A DNA stretch of 53,445 nucleotides from Candidatus Omnitrophota bacterium (GCA_040755155.1 JBFMBP010000158.1:1-53445), one strand, 5' to 3'. Positions 18,072 to 27,198 are shown, numbered from the stretch's first letter. Notes: generated by a model not told the origin, from the sequence alone. Translations and numbers: made by a program.

Positions 18072-19844
18072 TTATCCGCGCCATTGAACTTTTGGCAATA
18101 GCGTCATTACTCCAAGCGCAGAGAATAGGCTCACAACGGCGAACAAACCCCCTAAAAGAGTATTTCCATAAAGAAAATACCCCGTGGAGAACAACGCTCC
18201 ATAGACGGCGAAACAGCCCAAAAAGACGCACAACAGGGAGGCGGTGAAATTGTCTTTCTCTTTCTCGCCGGATATATCGACCGCTTTCGCCCATCCGGGT
18301 CCCATCGGACGGATTTTGTCGTAAAACGATTGCAATACCCTGCGGTCCGTCGCCGGCGTCAGGAATGTCGCCGCCAGCCAGCCAACCGTCGTAATGGCGA
18401 CGCCGATGGTCAATTTTTTCCAATCGGAAATTTCCGCATATCCCAACAGGCGGGTATGAACAAAGGCGAAATAAAGCGCTGCGCAGAAGGAGATAATCAT
18501 GGCGGCGATTTCGCTCCAGGCGTTGATGCGCCACCAAAACCAGCGCAGCATGAAAAGAAGCCCCGTTCCCGCGCCGATTTGCAGAAGAATATTGAAAGCC
18601 TGCAAAGAGTGCTCCAGCGCGAAGGATAGCAAACAAGCAAGGATCATCAACGAAAAAGTGACGGCGCGGGCGGCGAAAACGTAATGTTTTTCATCCCCAT
18701 CGGTTTTGACGAAACGCTTGTAGAAATCGTCGATGATATAAGAAGAGCCCCAGTTGAGATGCGTGCTGATAGTGGACATATAGGCCGCCGCCAGCGATGC
18801 CAGCGCTAGACCGAGATATCCAGCGGGCAGGAAAGTCAACATGGCGGAATAAGCCAAATCGTCGTTGATGAGATCGGGATTGAAATGGGGAAATCGCCGT
18901 TGAATATCGGAAATTTCAGGAAAAACTACTATCGAACATAGCGCGACGATGATCCAAGGCCAGGGACGGATGGCGTAATGGGCGATATTGAACCAAAGCG
19001 TCGCCAACAGCGAATTCTTTTCGTCCTTAGAGGCCAACATGCGTTGGGCGACGTAGCCGCCGCCGCCCGGCTCCGCTCCCGGATACCAAACACCCCACCA
19101 TTGAACGGCGAAGGGAATGATGAAAACCGCCATCGCTTCGTCGTAGCGGTTGAAATCGGGAAGCAGGCTCAACTTGTTCGTTAACTCCGGATGACTTAAC
19201 AAACCCGTCAGTCCTCCGACGCTTTCATGTCCCAAGGCGAACCAGGCCGCCGCGATCGATCCAATCATTGCCAGGATGAATAGCAATACGTCCGTGACGA
19301 CCACGCCCCATAAACCCGACGTGCAGGAATAAATTGCCGTTATCAAACCGCAAACCATTACCGTTGCGTATTTATTAAGACCCAAGAGAATGCCGGAAAT
19401 CTTGATGGCGGAGAGCGTTACGGAAGCCATGACGAAGACGTTGAAAACCACGCCGAGATACAGTGCGCGGAATCCCCGCAAAAAAGCGGCTTCTTTGCCG
19501 GAATAGCGCATCTCGTAGAAGCCGATGTCCGTCAAAGCTTGGGAACGCCGCCATAATTTGGCGTAAAAGAAAACCGTCGCCATTCCCGTCAGTAAAAAAG
19601 CCCACCATACCCAATTGCCGCTGACGCCATGCTTGCGGACGATATCCGTTACTAGATTGGGGGTATCGGAGGAGAACGTCGTCGCCACCATAGATGTGCC
19701 CACGATCCACCAGGGCAAGTTTCTCCCCGAAACGAAATATTCCGCGATACCCTTTCCCGCCCGGCGCGTATAATAAAGACCCACAGCTAATACGAATAGA
19801 AAGTAAAAGATAACAATCGACCAATCAAGATAATTCAACTGCAT
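18072..19844 (-). CDS. Sodium:solute symporter (SSS family)
   Basis: This inner-membrane transporter of about 590 residues couples sodium entry to solute uptake. It has many hydrophobic helices, beginning LDWSIVIFYFLFVLAVGLYY. The family pattern YFVSGRNLPWWIVGTSMVAT appears in the first loop/helix, with FSSDTPN behind it. The C-terminal part has the SSS-type LASLAAAYMSTISTHLNWG core helix. The start is taken at 19844, where GGAG lies 9 bases upstream; an ATG seven codons earlier (19865) has no ribosome site. It lies about 150 bases upstream of the FGGY kinase gene on the same strand, so its substrate is probably the sugar or polyol that the kinase uses. Confidence 0.92.
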   Translation of the reverse strand: MQLNYLDWSIVIFYFLFVLAVGLYYTRRAGKGIAEYFVSGRNLPWWIVGTSMVATTFSSDTPNLVTDIVRKHGVSGNWVWWAFLLTGMATVFFYAKLWRRSQALTDIGFYEMRYSGKEAAFLRGFRALYLGVVFNVFVMASVTLSAIKISGILLGLNKYATVMVCGLITAIYSCTSGLWGVVVTDVLLFILAMIGSIAAAWFALGHESVGGLTGLLSHPELTNKLSLLPDFNRYDEAMAVFIIPFAVQWWGVWYPGAEPGGGGYVAQRMLASKDEKNSLLATLWFNIAHYAIRPWPWIIVALCSIVVFPEISDIQRRFPHFNPDLINDDLAYSAMLTFLPAGYLGLALASLAAAYMSTISTHLNWGSSYIIDDFYKRFVKTDGDEKHYVFAARAVTFSLMILACLLSFALEHSLQAFNILLQIGAGTGLLFMLRWFWWRINAWSEIAAMIISFCAALYFAFVHTRLLGYAEISDWKKLTIGVAITTVGWLAATFLTPATDRRVLQSFYDKIRPMGPGWAKAVDISGEKEKDNFTASLLCVFLGCFAVYGALFSTGYFLYGNTLLGGLFAVVSLFSALGVMTLLPKVQWRG

Positions 19845-19938
19845 CCGGCGGTTCTCCGATTCCATGATGAAATATGGTTCGTATTATTCGAAAAGCGTTA
19901 GAGAATGTCAACGAGGAGAGATGAGGAAAAATAGAAAA

Positions 19939-19958
19939 GGGCGGCCGATCGACCGCCC
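19939..19958 (-). terminator. Terminator of the first pseudopilin gene
   Basis: GGGCGG (19939-19944) pairs with CCGCCC (19953-19958), with inner CG/CG pairs. On the minus strand the hairpin is followed by TTTTCTATTTTT. It lies 30 bases after the pseudopilin stop. Confidence 0.8.
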
Positions 19959-19987
19959 CAATGAACGCAAAATACAAATTAATGTTT

Positions 19988-20554
19988 TCAATCGCCGACG
20001 ACTACGATATCGCCGTAACTGGTTAATCCGTTGGAGGCTTCGTAAATATCGAATAATGAATTCGGCGCATGAATCTGATCCGGCCCCATGCTCCAAATGT
20101 AGTAAACGGTTCCCGTATGGTGATCGTTCACGTTGGCCGTAATTTTTCCTTTCAGCGCCCGATTATAGAGATCAGGCGCTTGAATCAGACGTGTAGGAGA
20201 AACGACGGGGAAAAAATCGGCGTGATAGGAGCCGTGGCTCCATTGGGTGATAGAAGAACTCATTAACCGATCGTTCTGGAAAGGATCCAACGGCGGCGCG
20301 GAAATATAGGAGACGGGCGTGGTCATATACTTATTTTGATGGTACGGATGACCAGGCATGTGCATGGGGAAATTGTTGTTGTCCAATCTGTACATCGCAT
20401 AAACATCGACCCACGCCCTCATTTCCGAATTGCATTTAGCGACCTTCGCCCGTATTTGCGCATTCAGGAAGTTCGGCACGGCGATAGCCGCCAATACGCC
20501 GATGATGGCGACAACAATCAGTAATTCGATAAGCGTAAAACCTTTTCTTCTCAT
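19988..20554 (-). CDS. Type II secretion/type IV pilus-like prepilin (copy 1)
   Basis: This 188-residue protein starts MRRKG|FTLIELLIVVAIIG, the class III prepilin signal: cleavage after Gly5 by a prepilin peptidase, N-methylation of Phe, and Glu5 of the mature chain present. The hydrophobic helix reaches about residue 30 and is followed by a globular head with no cysteine pair. The head ends in a region shared with the neighbour (TGTVYYIWSMGPD, then NGLTSYGDIVVVG). GGGAGG lies before the ATG. It is a paralogue of the gene 140 bases upstream on the same strand. No pilus or secretion machinery gene is in the window, so whether it is a major pseudopilin or a specialised surface pilin cannot be told. 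Confidence 0.9.
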   Translation of the reverse strand: MRRKGFTLIELLIVVAIIGVLAAIAVPNFLNAQIRAKVAKCNSEMRAWVDVYAMYRLDNNNFPMHMPGHPYHQNKYMTTPVSYISAPPLDPFQNDRLMSSSITQWSHGSYHADFFPVVSPTRLIQAPDLYNRALKGKITANVNDHHTGTVYYIWSMGPDQIHAPNSLFDIYEASNGLTSYGDIVVVGD

Positions 20555-20694
20555 GTTTTCCTCCCAAAATAAATTCCATTAATCCATTGATATCTTTATT
20601 ACAGCACAAAAATCGGATGTCCGGCAAGCCTTATTTTTCTTTTTTAACGAAATTTGACAAGATTATTTGCGCAAACGCATCTAATGCTATGGCC

Positions 20695-21249
20695 TTACTG
20701 TCCGACCGCTACAATGTCGCCAATGCTGCGAAGACCGTTTGTAGCTTGGTAGATATAATCGGGAGTATGCGAAAGGTCCGGACCCATGCTCCAAATATAA
20801 TACACCGTTCCCACATGACCTTGAGGGATGCTCACAATGCGCCCTTGTTTGGCTTGCGAATAAAGCGCCGGATCGTTCGCCATGCGAGTGGCGGGGACGG
20901 CCCCGAAATAATCGGCGTGATATTCGCGGTGGCTCCATTCCGTCGTCCCCAACATATTCGATCGCACCTTTTGAAACGGATCTTTAGGAGGGGCGCTGCA
21001 ATAGGCGACAGGCGTCGTCATCGGCTTGTTTTGCCAGATGGGATGCCCATCGAAGTGGGGGGGAAAAATATTGTTGTCCATTTTATACATGGCGTATACT
21101 TTGATCCATGTATTCATCTCCGATTGGCATTTGGCCATTTCCGCTCTTAATTGCGCATTCAAGAAATTGGGCACGGCGATAGCCGCGAGAATTCCAATAA
21201 TGGCTACGACAATAAGCAGTTCAATTAAAGTAAAACCCTTCCTTCGCAT
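20695..21249 (-). CDS. Type II secretion/type IV pilus-like prepilin (copy 2)
   Basis: This 184-residue paralogue of the next gene has the same prepilin start (MRRKG|FTLIELLIVVAIIG), the NFLNAQ motif after the helix and the matching tail (TGTVYYIWSMGPD ... NGLRSIGDIVAVG). The head differs in the middle (IFPPHFDGHPIW against NFPMHMPGHPYH). The ATG at 21249 is chosen: GGAGG lies 6 bases before it, whereas the frame four codons longer has no ribosome site. The two copies probably arose by tandem duplication and may form a heteropolymer or be alternative subunits. Confidence 0.9.
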   Translation of the reverse strand: MRRKGFTLIELLIVVAIIGILAAIAVPNFLNAQLRAEMAKCQSEMNTWIKVYAMYKMDNNIFPPHFDGHPIWQNKPMTTPVAYCSAPPKDPFQKVRSNMLGTTEWSHREYHADYFGAVPATRMANDPALYSQAKQGRIVSIPQGHVGTVYYIWSMGPDLSHTPDYIYQATNGLRSIGDIVAVGQ

Positions 21250-21554
21250 ATTTTCCTCCAAATTAATCGATTAATCCATTATTACTATTATATTACATCA
21301 CCAAAAAAGAAAGAATAGCAAGACTCAATAACTAAAAATTATTACATTTCTTGTAAAAATGGATCGCAATTATATAATAATCAATAAGTTATATTGCATT
21401 GAGGATTGAAAATCTTGTTCCTGGGAAAAATAAGAGAAATAAATTCGAGGAGGGATCGATGCGGGGATTTTGTTTATAGTTTGAATCGAATTCGGTATAG
21501 CTTTTCTTGCGGCGAGTAAGATAAGATATTCCAAATTCTAACGTACGATTCCAT
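21250..21554. other. AT-rich intergenic region upstream of the pseudopilins
   Basis: About 305 bases, strongly AT-rich in the half next to the pilin gene. On the minus strand a TATAAT hexamer occurs (within 21285-21300), but a matching -35 box at normal spacing was not found. A plus-strand GAGGAGGG-ATG pair near 21450 opens only a 6-codon frame and is not called. No RNA gene was recognised. Confidence 0.35.
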
Positions 21555-22676
21555 TCAATCGTTTTTTCTCCCCGCTACTACTACCACAGAAAGACGCCGA
21601 GATCCACGTTGAATCTCGATCATAATCCTATCGTTCGGCTTGGCGTCGAGAACATGATAGATGAAGTTCCAGGCTTGGGGATCGCGCTTGCCGTCGAAAC
21701 CGATGATCAAATCGCCTTGCAACAAACCGCTGCGAGCGGCTGGGCTGTCTTCGGAAACGTTTTCGACGAGGATTCCATCCGATACTTGCTTGAGATCGAT
21801 GCCGGAAATCCATCCTCGCTCCCGCTTGCCGCTCTCGATGATGGCCCAAGCGGAATCGGCTACGATATCGGAGGGGATGACGAAGGTCAAACTCGGCCCG
21901 CGTCCAAGGCTGTATTCCGTGGCGATCATTCCGATCAACTGTCCCGATGGGCTGAATACGGGCGATCCTTCGTTACCGGGATAAAGAGGCAGATCGGTTT
22001 GAATATAGCGTTCCAATTTAAATAGATTCAAGCGGCGGAAATAACCGCCGATCATGCCTGAGAAGGGAGAAGAAGGAAGTTCGTAAGGACGTTGAATCGT
22101 CATGATATATGAGGCGACGGGCAACGTGTTGACGGTTCGATCGAGATCGATGTAATCCGACAAAGTGGCGCCGATGATTTTCAACACCGCCACTCCCGAC
22201 ATGGGATCGACGCCTTGAATTTCCGCCTTGAGTACGCGGTCGTAATCGTCGGAAACGAGGATTTCGCCCCCAACGGTAGCGCTGTTCACGACGGTGCTAA
22301 GGGTAACGAGATGATGCGGATCCACGGCGAATGCCGCTCCCCGGAAACGGTTGTTTTTCAACATTTGGTTTTTTAGAGATTCCAGTTGCCGCTCCCATTG
22401 GTTGAACCATGTCTCGAACTGGTTGATGCCCATGACCGGCTTCGTCGTCCCAGAGACAAGATTGTTGAATCCTTCCTGGTAATTGCGAAGGCGGCCGAGA
22501 GATTGTTCGTAACGATCAAGGATGACATCCTTTGGGATTTCGACGCTGACGGAATAGATAGCGGGAGAAAAACGGGAATAAGTCTCGTACACCGCCCAGT
22601 CTCCTTGCGCCGCCGCCGCCGCCGCATAACCGCAAAGCCCAGTGACCCATAATCCCAAACCGTGAAATCTTTTCAT
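21555..22676 (-). CDS. Exported HtrA/DegP-like pseudoprotease with PDZ domain
   Basis: This 373-residue protein has a Sec signal (about 1-23), a trypsin-like domain (about 105-280) and a C-terminal PDZ domain (about 285-370; GWISGIDLKQVSDGILVENV, LLQGDLIIGFDG). It aligns well with HtrA around the active-site strands, but all three catalytic residues are replaced. The His of the TNxHV motif is Thr128 (VTLSTVV), the Asp of the DxAxL motif is Gly161 (SGVAVLKI), and the Ser of GNSGG is Glu236 (PGNEGSPVF). It should therefore bind but not cut substrates, for example as a chaperone or a decoy. A short charged insert precedes the protease domain (about 55-105). The gene stands alone next to the pseudopilins. 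Confidence 0.85.
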   Translation of the reverse strand: MKRFHGLGLWVTGLCGYAAAAAAQGDWAVYETYSRFSPAIYSVSVEIPKDVILDRYEQSLGRLRNYQEGFNNLVSGTTKPVMGINQFETWFNQWERQLESLKNQMLKNNRFRGAAFAVDPHHLVTLSTVVNSATVGGEILVSDDYDRVLKAEIQGVDPMSGVAVLKIIGATLSDYIDLDRTVNTLPVASYIMTIQRPYELPSSPFSGMIGGYFRRLNLFKLERYIQTDLPLYPGNEGSPVFSPSGQLIGMIATEYSLGRGPSLTFVIPSDIVADSAWAIIESGKRERGWISGIDLKQVSDGILVENVSEDSPAARSGLLQGDLIIGFDGKRDPQAWNFIYHVLDAKPNDRIMIEIQRGSRRLSVVVVAGRKND

Positions 22677-23048
22677 CGTTTCGCCTCATCGAAAGCCGGG
22701 ATATTCGTCTTCAAGTTAACGCAGATTCCCAGAAGAAGTAACGATGCTTCACTGGAACGATAATATATTCTTCTCTCAGGAGAAAGGCCGGCAAAATGAA
22801 TCCGCCATTTTGGGAAATGGACAACCCCTCGAGTCAGACTAGATTGATCCCGCCGCTTCCTTTATCCTTGCGCTTGGCGTTCTTCCATCTGCTGGATATG
22901 ATGGAAAAGGTTCGCGGAAGCGTCAACGTCAAGAAGGGTTGCTCTCGCTCGGACGCGAAGGTATAAAGGTAATGATGCGCGCCGAAGAAAGACGCCCTTT
23001 CCCATCGTTTTTTGAACTTGTAGGAGACTAGGAATAAGGAGAAATATC
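22677..23048. other. Intergenic region with one possible small ORF
   Basis: The gap of about 370 bases separates the HtrA-like gene (-) and the 7Fe ferredoxin (+). Apart from the 56-codon ORF listed separately, it shows no clear promoter pair or structured RNA. Confidence 0.35.
22796..22966 (+). CDS. Possible 56-residue small protein upstream of the ferredoxin
   Basis: An ATG at 22796 opens 56 codons ending in TAA at 22964-22966. AAAGG lies 8 bases upstream and AGGAGA a little further up. The product starts MNPPFWEMDNPSSQ, has a moderately hydrophobic middle (LPLSLRLAFFHLLDMM) and a basic C-terminus. No family is recognised. It ends 82 bases before the ferredoxin start and could be a leader peptide, a small partner, or chance. 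Confidence 0.3.
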   Translation: MNPPFWEMDNPSSQTRLIPPLPLSLRLAFFHLLDMMEKVRGSVNVKKGCSRSDAKV

Positions 23049-23357
23049 ATGCCCTATGTAGTCTGTGAACCTTGCGTAGACTGCAAATACGGCGACTGCG
23101 CCGAAGTCTGTCCGGTGGAATGTTTTTACGAAGGCGACGATATGCTCTATATCAACCCCGACGAATGCATCGACTGCGACGCCTGCGCCCCCGTATGCCC
23201 CGTCAACGCCATCTTCCCTGAAGACGAAGTTCCCAGCGAATGGACGTCATTCATCGAGAAAAACGCCAATTTCGAATTCGATGAAGACAAACGGAGAAAC
23301 GCCAAAGATCAAGTCACTCATGGACCGAAATGGAATGCGGAGACCGCCGGCGAATAA
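23049..23357 (+). CDS. fdxA: 7Fe ferredoxin ([3Fe-4S][4Fe-4S])
   Basis: This 102-residue soluble ferredoxin matches the FdxA type. Cysteines at 9, 12, 17, 21 and 25 ([17 protein letters not shown]) and at 40, 43, 46 and 50 ([12 protein letters not shown]) give the known 3Fe plus 4Fe pattern, followed by AIFPEDEVP as in Azotobacter-type ferredoxins. It carries electrons at low potential to unknown partners. AAGGAG lies 7 bases before the ATG. A strong terminator lies about 80 bases after the stop, so it is a short transcript. Confidence 0.93.
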   Translation: MPYVVCEPCVDCKYGDCAEVCPVECFYEGDDMLYINPDECIDCDACAPVCPVNAIFPEDEVPSEWTSFIEKNANFEFDEDKRRNAKDQVTHGPKWNAETAGE

Positions 23358-23438
23358 ACCGGCTCGCCGCTTCGATTTCGCTTCTCTTTTTGGGGCGCGG
23401 GAAAAGAATTTTCCGCCGGCGCATATACGTTTTCCTAG

Positions 23439-23470
23439 AAAAGCGGACGTCCTGCGGGATGTCCGCTTTT
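23439..23470. terminator. Bidirectional terminator between ferredoxin and lipoprotein genes
   Basis: AAAAGCGGAC (23439-23448) pairs perfectly with GTCCGCTTTT (23461-23470), and the stem continues inward with one wobble. A and T runs at the base of the stem make it work on both strands. Confidence 0.9.
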
Positions 23471-23507
23471 CGCGTTTTCAATTCGATTATGCAACAAGAA
23501 TCCACAT

Positions 23508-24308
23508 TCACCACGTTTTCGGCTCGAAATCTTCAAGAATGCTTTCCGCCTCGTAACCCGGTTGGACGACTTCCCCATCGCGAGTGACGGGTTGAAAAAA
23601 GTATTTTTGCTGGACGAACCAACCTATGCGGTCGCTCCAATAGGACTCCACGCTGGCGCGGATATACAGCGAATCACCGCCCATCGTGGTTTCGATCGCG
23701 AGGTCGGAATGGAACTGGCGGCAGAGGTAAGCGCCTGCTTTCGTGATAATGCGGACGTCGTAATCCCGGCGGACATGGTCCGAGATGGAAGCAAAGCCGA
23801 TTTTTTCCTTGCTGTCCGAAACGAAGTAATCCAGGCGATACGAATAGCGTTTTTCCGCACCGGGAGCGAGTTGGCTATAGCGAATATCCTGCGGCGGCTT
23901 GAATTCCATCGTAACAGAACGTCCCGTTCCTTTTACGATCTGGCGGCGCAGTTGATAGTTATCGTCGCAATAGCTGAGATAAACTCCCGGATCCTTCTCA
24001 TACCGCTCCTCGATCATCCAGAGAGAATCTTTTTGCGGCGGTTTGTCCACTACTCGGACGATGCGCCATCCCGAGGCATCCGTCTGGCCATCGCCTCCGG
24101 GACAAGGTCCGCGATGCCGGTATGTAAATAGTTGACCTATGGCGGGCGGCGGCGGATTCCGGTCCAGGCTGACTTCCGCCTTTTTCTTGGAAGAGATTCC
24201 GCAAGAGAAGAGAAAGGGAAGAATCACAAAAACAATTAAAAAAAGAGAAAAACGATTTATTATTTGATGCGGCTTAATCGAAAGGAATATTTTACTTGCG
24301 GCGTTCAT
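23508..24308 (-). CDS. Putative lipoprotein of unknown function
   Basis: This 266-residue protein has a long basic n-region, then a hydrophobic stretch and a lipobox (LPFLFSC|G, Cys at about 36), so it is probably lipid-anchored in the cell envelope. The rest has no recognisable domain. It is rich in Tyr and charged residues, with predicted beta-rich parts (RYSYRLDYFVSD, YIRASVESYWSDRIGWFVQQ). AAGGA lies 8 bases before the ATG. It overlaps the end of the VWA gene by 17 bases and is the last gene of the minus-strand operon, so it probably works with the VWA membrane protein. Confidence 0.7.
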   Translation of the reverse strand: MNAASKIFLSIKPHQIINRFSLFLIVFVILPFLFSCGISSKKKAEVSLDRNPPPPAIGQLFTYRHRGPCPGGDGQTDASGWRIVRVVDKPPQKDSLWMIEERYEKDPGVYLSYCDDNYQLRRQIVKGTGRSVTMEFKPPQDIRYSQLAPGAEKRYSYRLDYFVSDSKEKIGFASISDHVRRDYDVRIITKAGAYLCRQFHSDLAIETTMGGDSLYIRASVESYWSDRIGWFVQQKYFFQPVTRDGEVVQPGYEAESILEDFEPKTW

Positions 24309-27198
24309 CTAAACTATCCTTGGCGCGTTGTTTGGCGCGGAATAGGGCGCTGGTGTAGGCGTCCTTCTCTTCATCCGCAAATTTCTGTGGTTCTTCATCC
24401 TTTTTCGCTTCCTGCCAGGAAAGGTTGGGCTTGACGGCGGATTCGTCGATTTTGGCCAGTTCCTCTTCCTTGACGGCCTCCAGGCGTCGGAGAAAATCGT
24501 CTTTCAGCTCGGCGCGGGCTGGTTCCACCTCGGATGCGCGCGCTTTGGCTTGCATCAATTTCCCGATTTCCTCCGTAGCGGGACCGATAGGCGCGGTTCG
24601 CCGCCGGAAGGGAAACATCAGCCAGTCCCATACTCTCGCCATGAACCGCTGCAATTGCGGCAGCTCGAAAAATACGCGCCGCACGGCCACATCGCAAAAG
24701 AAGAGAATGAGCGCCGCTCCCAGGAAAAAAGGCCATAGCGGCTGGATATCGCCAGTGGCTTCCAAATCGTGCGTAAAGACGGAATCTTGCGCCGTTAAGA
24801 GGGGCTTGCCCCCAATTTCGGAAATTCTCTTCAAAATCGCATCGTTCTGCCGAGTCGTGCTGTGCTCCGGGGAATAGGGAATCGCCATGCCGCTGACGAC
24901 ATTGCCTTCTTCGCCATTGGAACCTTTATAAGACATGCTCAGAATATAACTGCCCTGCGCGTCGGCGGAAAAGACGCCTTCGTAGCGCCCCGGCTCCGTC
25001 TGGCGCATGGAGAATTCCTTGGATTGATGGGAAGGATCGATGCTGGCGGCGGAAAAACTAAGATTGTTGATGAACTCGCCTTCCGGCGTCAATGCGTCGA
25101 CGACGACTTTGACGCGGTCGCCGTCATACGTGGTTTGGATTTGAAAATTCTCTTCTTCGCCGCTGCGAAGCGTCCAGCGGACGAGTTGGGACCAGAATTT
25201 GGCGTACCCTTCCCAATTCAACCAATTCTCGCCCCAGCGGGGCTTGGCATCCGAAGTGAAAGCGACGGATTTGCCTAATCCATAGCGCCATTGGGCCAGG
25301 ACGGGATCGTTTTTATGGCTGACCAATACGGTCTCCGCTTCGGGACGAGGGCCGACGACGTCGTAACCGCCTAATTGGGGAAAGCCGCCATCAAATCCGC
25401 GGATAATTTCGCTGGGCTGGCTGACGGCGGGCGTAAACGGCTCCTCTACGAGAGTATTGCGGCGAACGACGCTGGCTTCCTTGATGAAAATTTTGGGAAG
25501 GTCTTTGTTGTTTCTAATAAGGTAAAAATTGCCGCCCGTAAATTGAGCGAGATCGCTCATCATTTCCGAATTGCTGGGATTGTGGGGCGCGATGCAAACG
25601 GTAGAAACGGAAATTTTCGCATTCTTGATATTCTGCAACAATACGGGATCTGGCCGCTGCGGGTCGCCGTCGGACATAATGACGATATGCTTAAGGTTGG
25701 CGGATACCTTAATCAAATCGTCGTAAGCCATCTTGAGCGTGGCGTCGAAGGAAGGCATATCGCCAATAGATGTGTTTCTCAAATTGCGGATCGCATCCCG
25801 CTGGGAACGCTTGTCCCCGGCTTTTTCCAGCGGGAATAGCCATTTTTCTCCTCCCATGCCGTAATAAAGGAATCCGACGTAATCGTTGCGGGAGAGAAGA
25901 TTCAACGCTTCTTCCGCCGTCGCCTGCGCCCAATAATTGCCTTGGGGGATTTCGCAGGAATGCATGATCATCACTAAAGCGCCGCTGGGAATTACGCGTT
26001 TTTGCTTCACATCCATCGTTACCGGCAAGGCTCTTTCCACTGGCGTCCCACGATAACCGCCTGCGTCGAAACTCTCCGGCCCGCCGATCATGACCAGCCC
26101 AATGCCTAGATCGCTTACGGCGGCCTCGAGCATCTTTTGTTGGGAATGCGCCAATTCGGAAGAGTGGACGTTGGAGAGGATCACGCTGTCGTAAGCTTGC
26201 AATTCGCGCAAATTGGAGGGCAATTGATCCGGCGTGCGCATTTCCGTCTGGATGCCTTCGGCTAGCAGAGAAGCCGCCAGAAACCGTCCATCCTCGGATT
26301 CGCTTTCCAAGAGCAAGACTCTCGGCATCCCTTTGACGATGGCGAAGTTCTGCGCCCGGTTGTTGGAAGAGCGGCGGTCATTGATCGCCTCCAGAACCGC
26401 TTCATAGTTGTAAACGCCCGCTTTTTCGATGCTGCGGGATATTTGATAGACGTTTTTCCCCGGCGAAAGATCCACTTCCCGCTGGGCGATGACTTCGCCG
26501 TTCTCCATAATGCGCAGGCTGCCGGTTCCCGCCTCTTGGGCCAAAGCCGTCGCTTTGATCGTGAAAGGCTCTTTCTCGCGGATGTTCGCCGGTAAAACGA
26601 TGTCTTCGACCAGCACTTCCTGAGTATAGGAATACTCCAGGGGAAGTAGGCGCAAATCGACGCCGCTGGCTTTGGAGCGGCGAGCGGCGGATTCGATGTC
26701 GCCCTGCGTTTGATTACCGTCGGTGAGAAGAACGATGCGCTTCTGCTTCCCATCAGGGAACGCGGCCATCGCCAGGCTCACCGCCGCTTCCAGATCGCTG
26801 CCTTCAGCGTTGATATTTGTCTGGTATTCCTGAAGTTTGACGTTTTCGCCCGGATTTTCCTGAATGGCGGCGTCCTTGCCGAAGAAGAGAATTCCCGCCT
26901 GATCGCCTTCGGGGATGGCGTCCAAGCGTTCCTGCACGTAAGCCAGGCTGAATTGTTGTTCGTCCTGGGGGACGCTGGATGAACGGTCGATGGCGAAAAA
27001 CACCGCCAGCCCTTCGCCTTTTTCCAGAAATTCCACTTCCGCCAAGGCAAGGACCAACGCGATCAATACGGCGAACCGCAATAACAAGGCAAGGGTTTTT
27101 CTCCCCTTGCCCAAAACTCTTACCTTTTGAGCCATCCTCCATAAAATGGGAATAGAGATCAAGTAAAGAAGAAACCAAGGATGAAGTATTCGAATCAT
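24292..27198 (-). CDS. Membrane protein with VWA and glutamine-amidotransferase-like domains
   Basis: This 968-residue protein begins with two membrane helices (about 5-25 and 40-58). A first VWA domain follows (about 63-200), with the metal site start FAIDRSSSVP and LLTDGNQTQGD. A GATase1-like domain covers about 290-395 (RVLLLESESEDG, VMIGGPESFDAGGY). A second VWA-like domain (about 400-530) keeps the late SDGDPQRPD strand but has MIMHSCEI where DxSxS is expected. A further amidotransferase-like part (about 590-670) and a membrane helix near 820-840 are followed by a charged cytoplasmic tail. Related architectures occur widely in Planctomycetes-like bacteria, but their role is unknown; BatA-type envelope functions are a guess. 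The start has only a weak GGAA ribosome site. Confidence 0.8.
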   Translation of the reverse strand: MIRILHPWFLLYLISIPILWRMAQKVRVLGKGRKTLALLLRFAVLIALVLALAEVEFLEKGEGLAVFFAIDRSSSVPQDEQQFSLAYVQERLDAIPEGDQAGILFFGKDAAIQENPGENVKLQEYQTNINAEGSDLEAAVSLAMAAFPDGKQKRIVLLTDGNQTQGDIESAARRSKASGVDLRLLPLEYSYTQEVLVEDIVLPANIREKEPFTIKATALAQEAGTGSLRIMENGEVIAQREVDLSPGKNVYQISRSIEKAGVYNYEAVLEAINDRRSSNNRAQNFAIVKGMPRVLLLESESEDGRFLAASLLAEGIQTEMRTPDQLPSNLRELQAYDSVILSNVHSSELAHSQQKMLEAAVSDLGIGLVMIGGPESFDAGGYRGTPVERALPVTMDVKQKRVIPSGALVMIMHSCEIPQGNYWAQATAEEALNLLSRNDYVGFLYYGMGGEKWLFPLEKAGDKRSQRDAIRNLRNTSIGDMPSFDATLKMAYDDLIKVSANLKHIVIMSDGDPQRPDPVLLQNIKNAKISVSTVCIAPHNPSNSEMMSDLAQFTGGNFYLIRNNKDLPKIFIKEASVVRRNTLVEEPFTPAVSQPSEIIRGFDGGFPQLGGYDVVGPRPEAETVLVSHKNDPVLAQWRYGLGKSVAFTSDAKPRWGENWLNWEGYAKFWSQLVRWTLRSGEEENFQIQTTYDGDRVKVVVDALTPEGEFINNLSFSAASIDPSHQSKEFSMRQTEPGRYEGVFSADAQGSYILSMSYKGSNGEEGNVVSGMAIPYSPEHSTTRQNDAILKRISEIGGKPLLTAQDSVFTHDLEATGDIQPLWPFFLGAALILFFCDVAVRRVFFELPQLQRFMARVWDWLMFPFRRRTAPIGPATEEIGKLMQAKARASEVEPARAELKDDFLRRLEAVKEEELAKIDESAVKPNLSWQEAKKDEEPQKFADEEKDAYTSALFRAKQRAKDSLDERRK

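Noticed and set aside
21440-21480. Strong GAGGAGGG plus ATG in the pseudopilin upstream region
   Set aside because: The frame stops after 6 codons and nothing suggests an attenuator.
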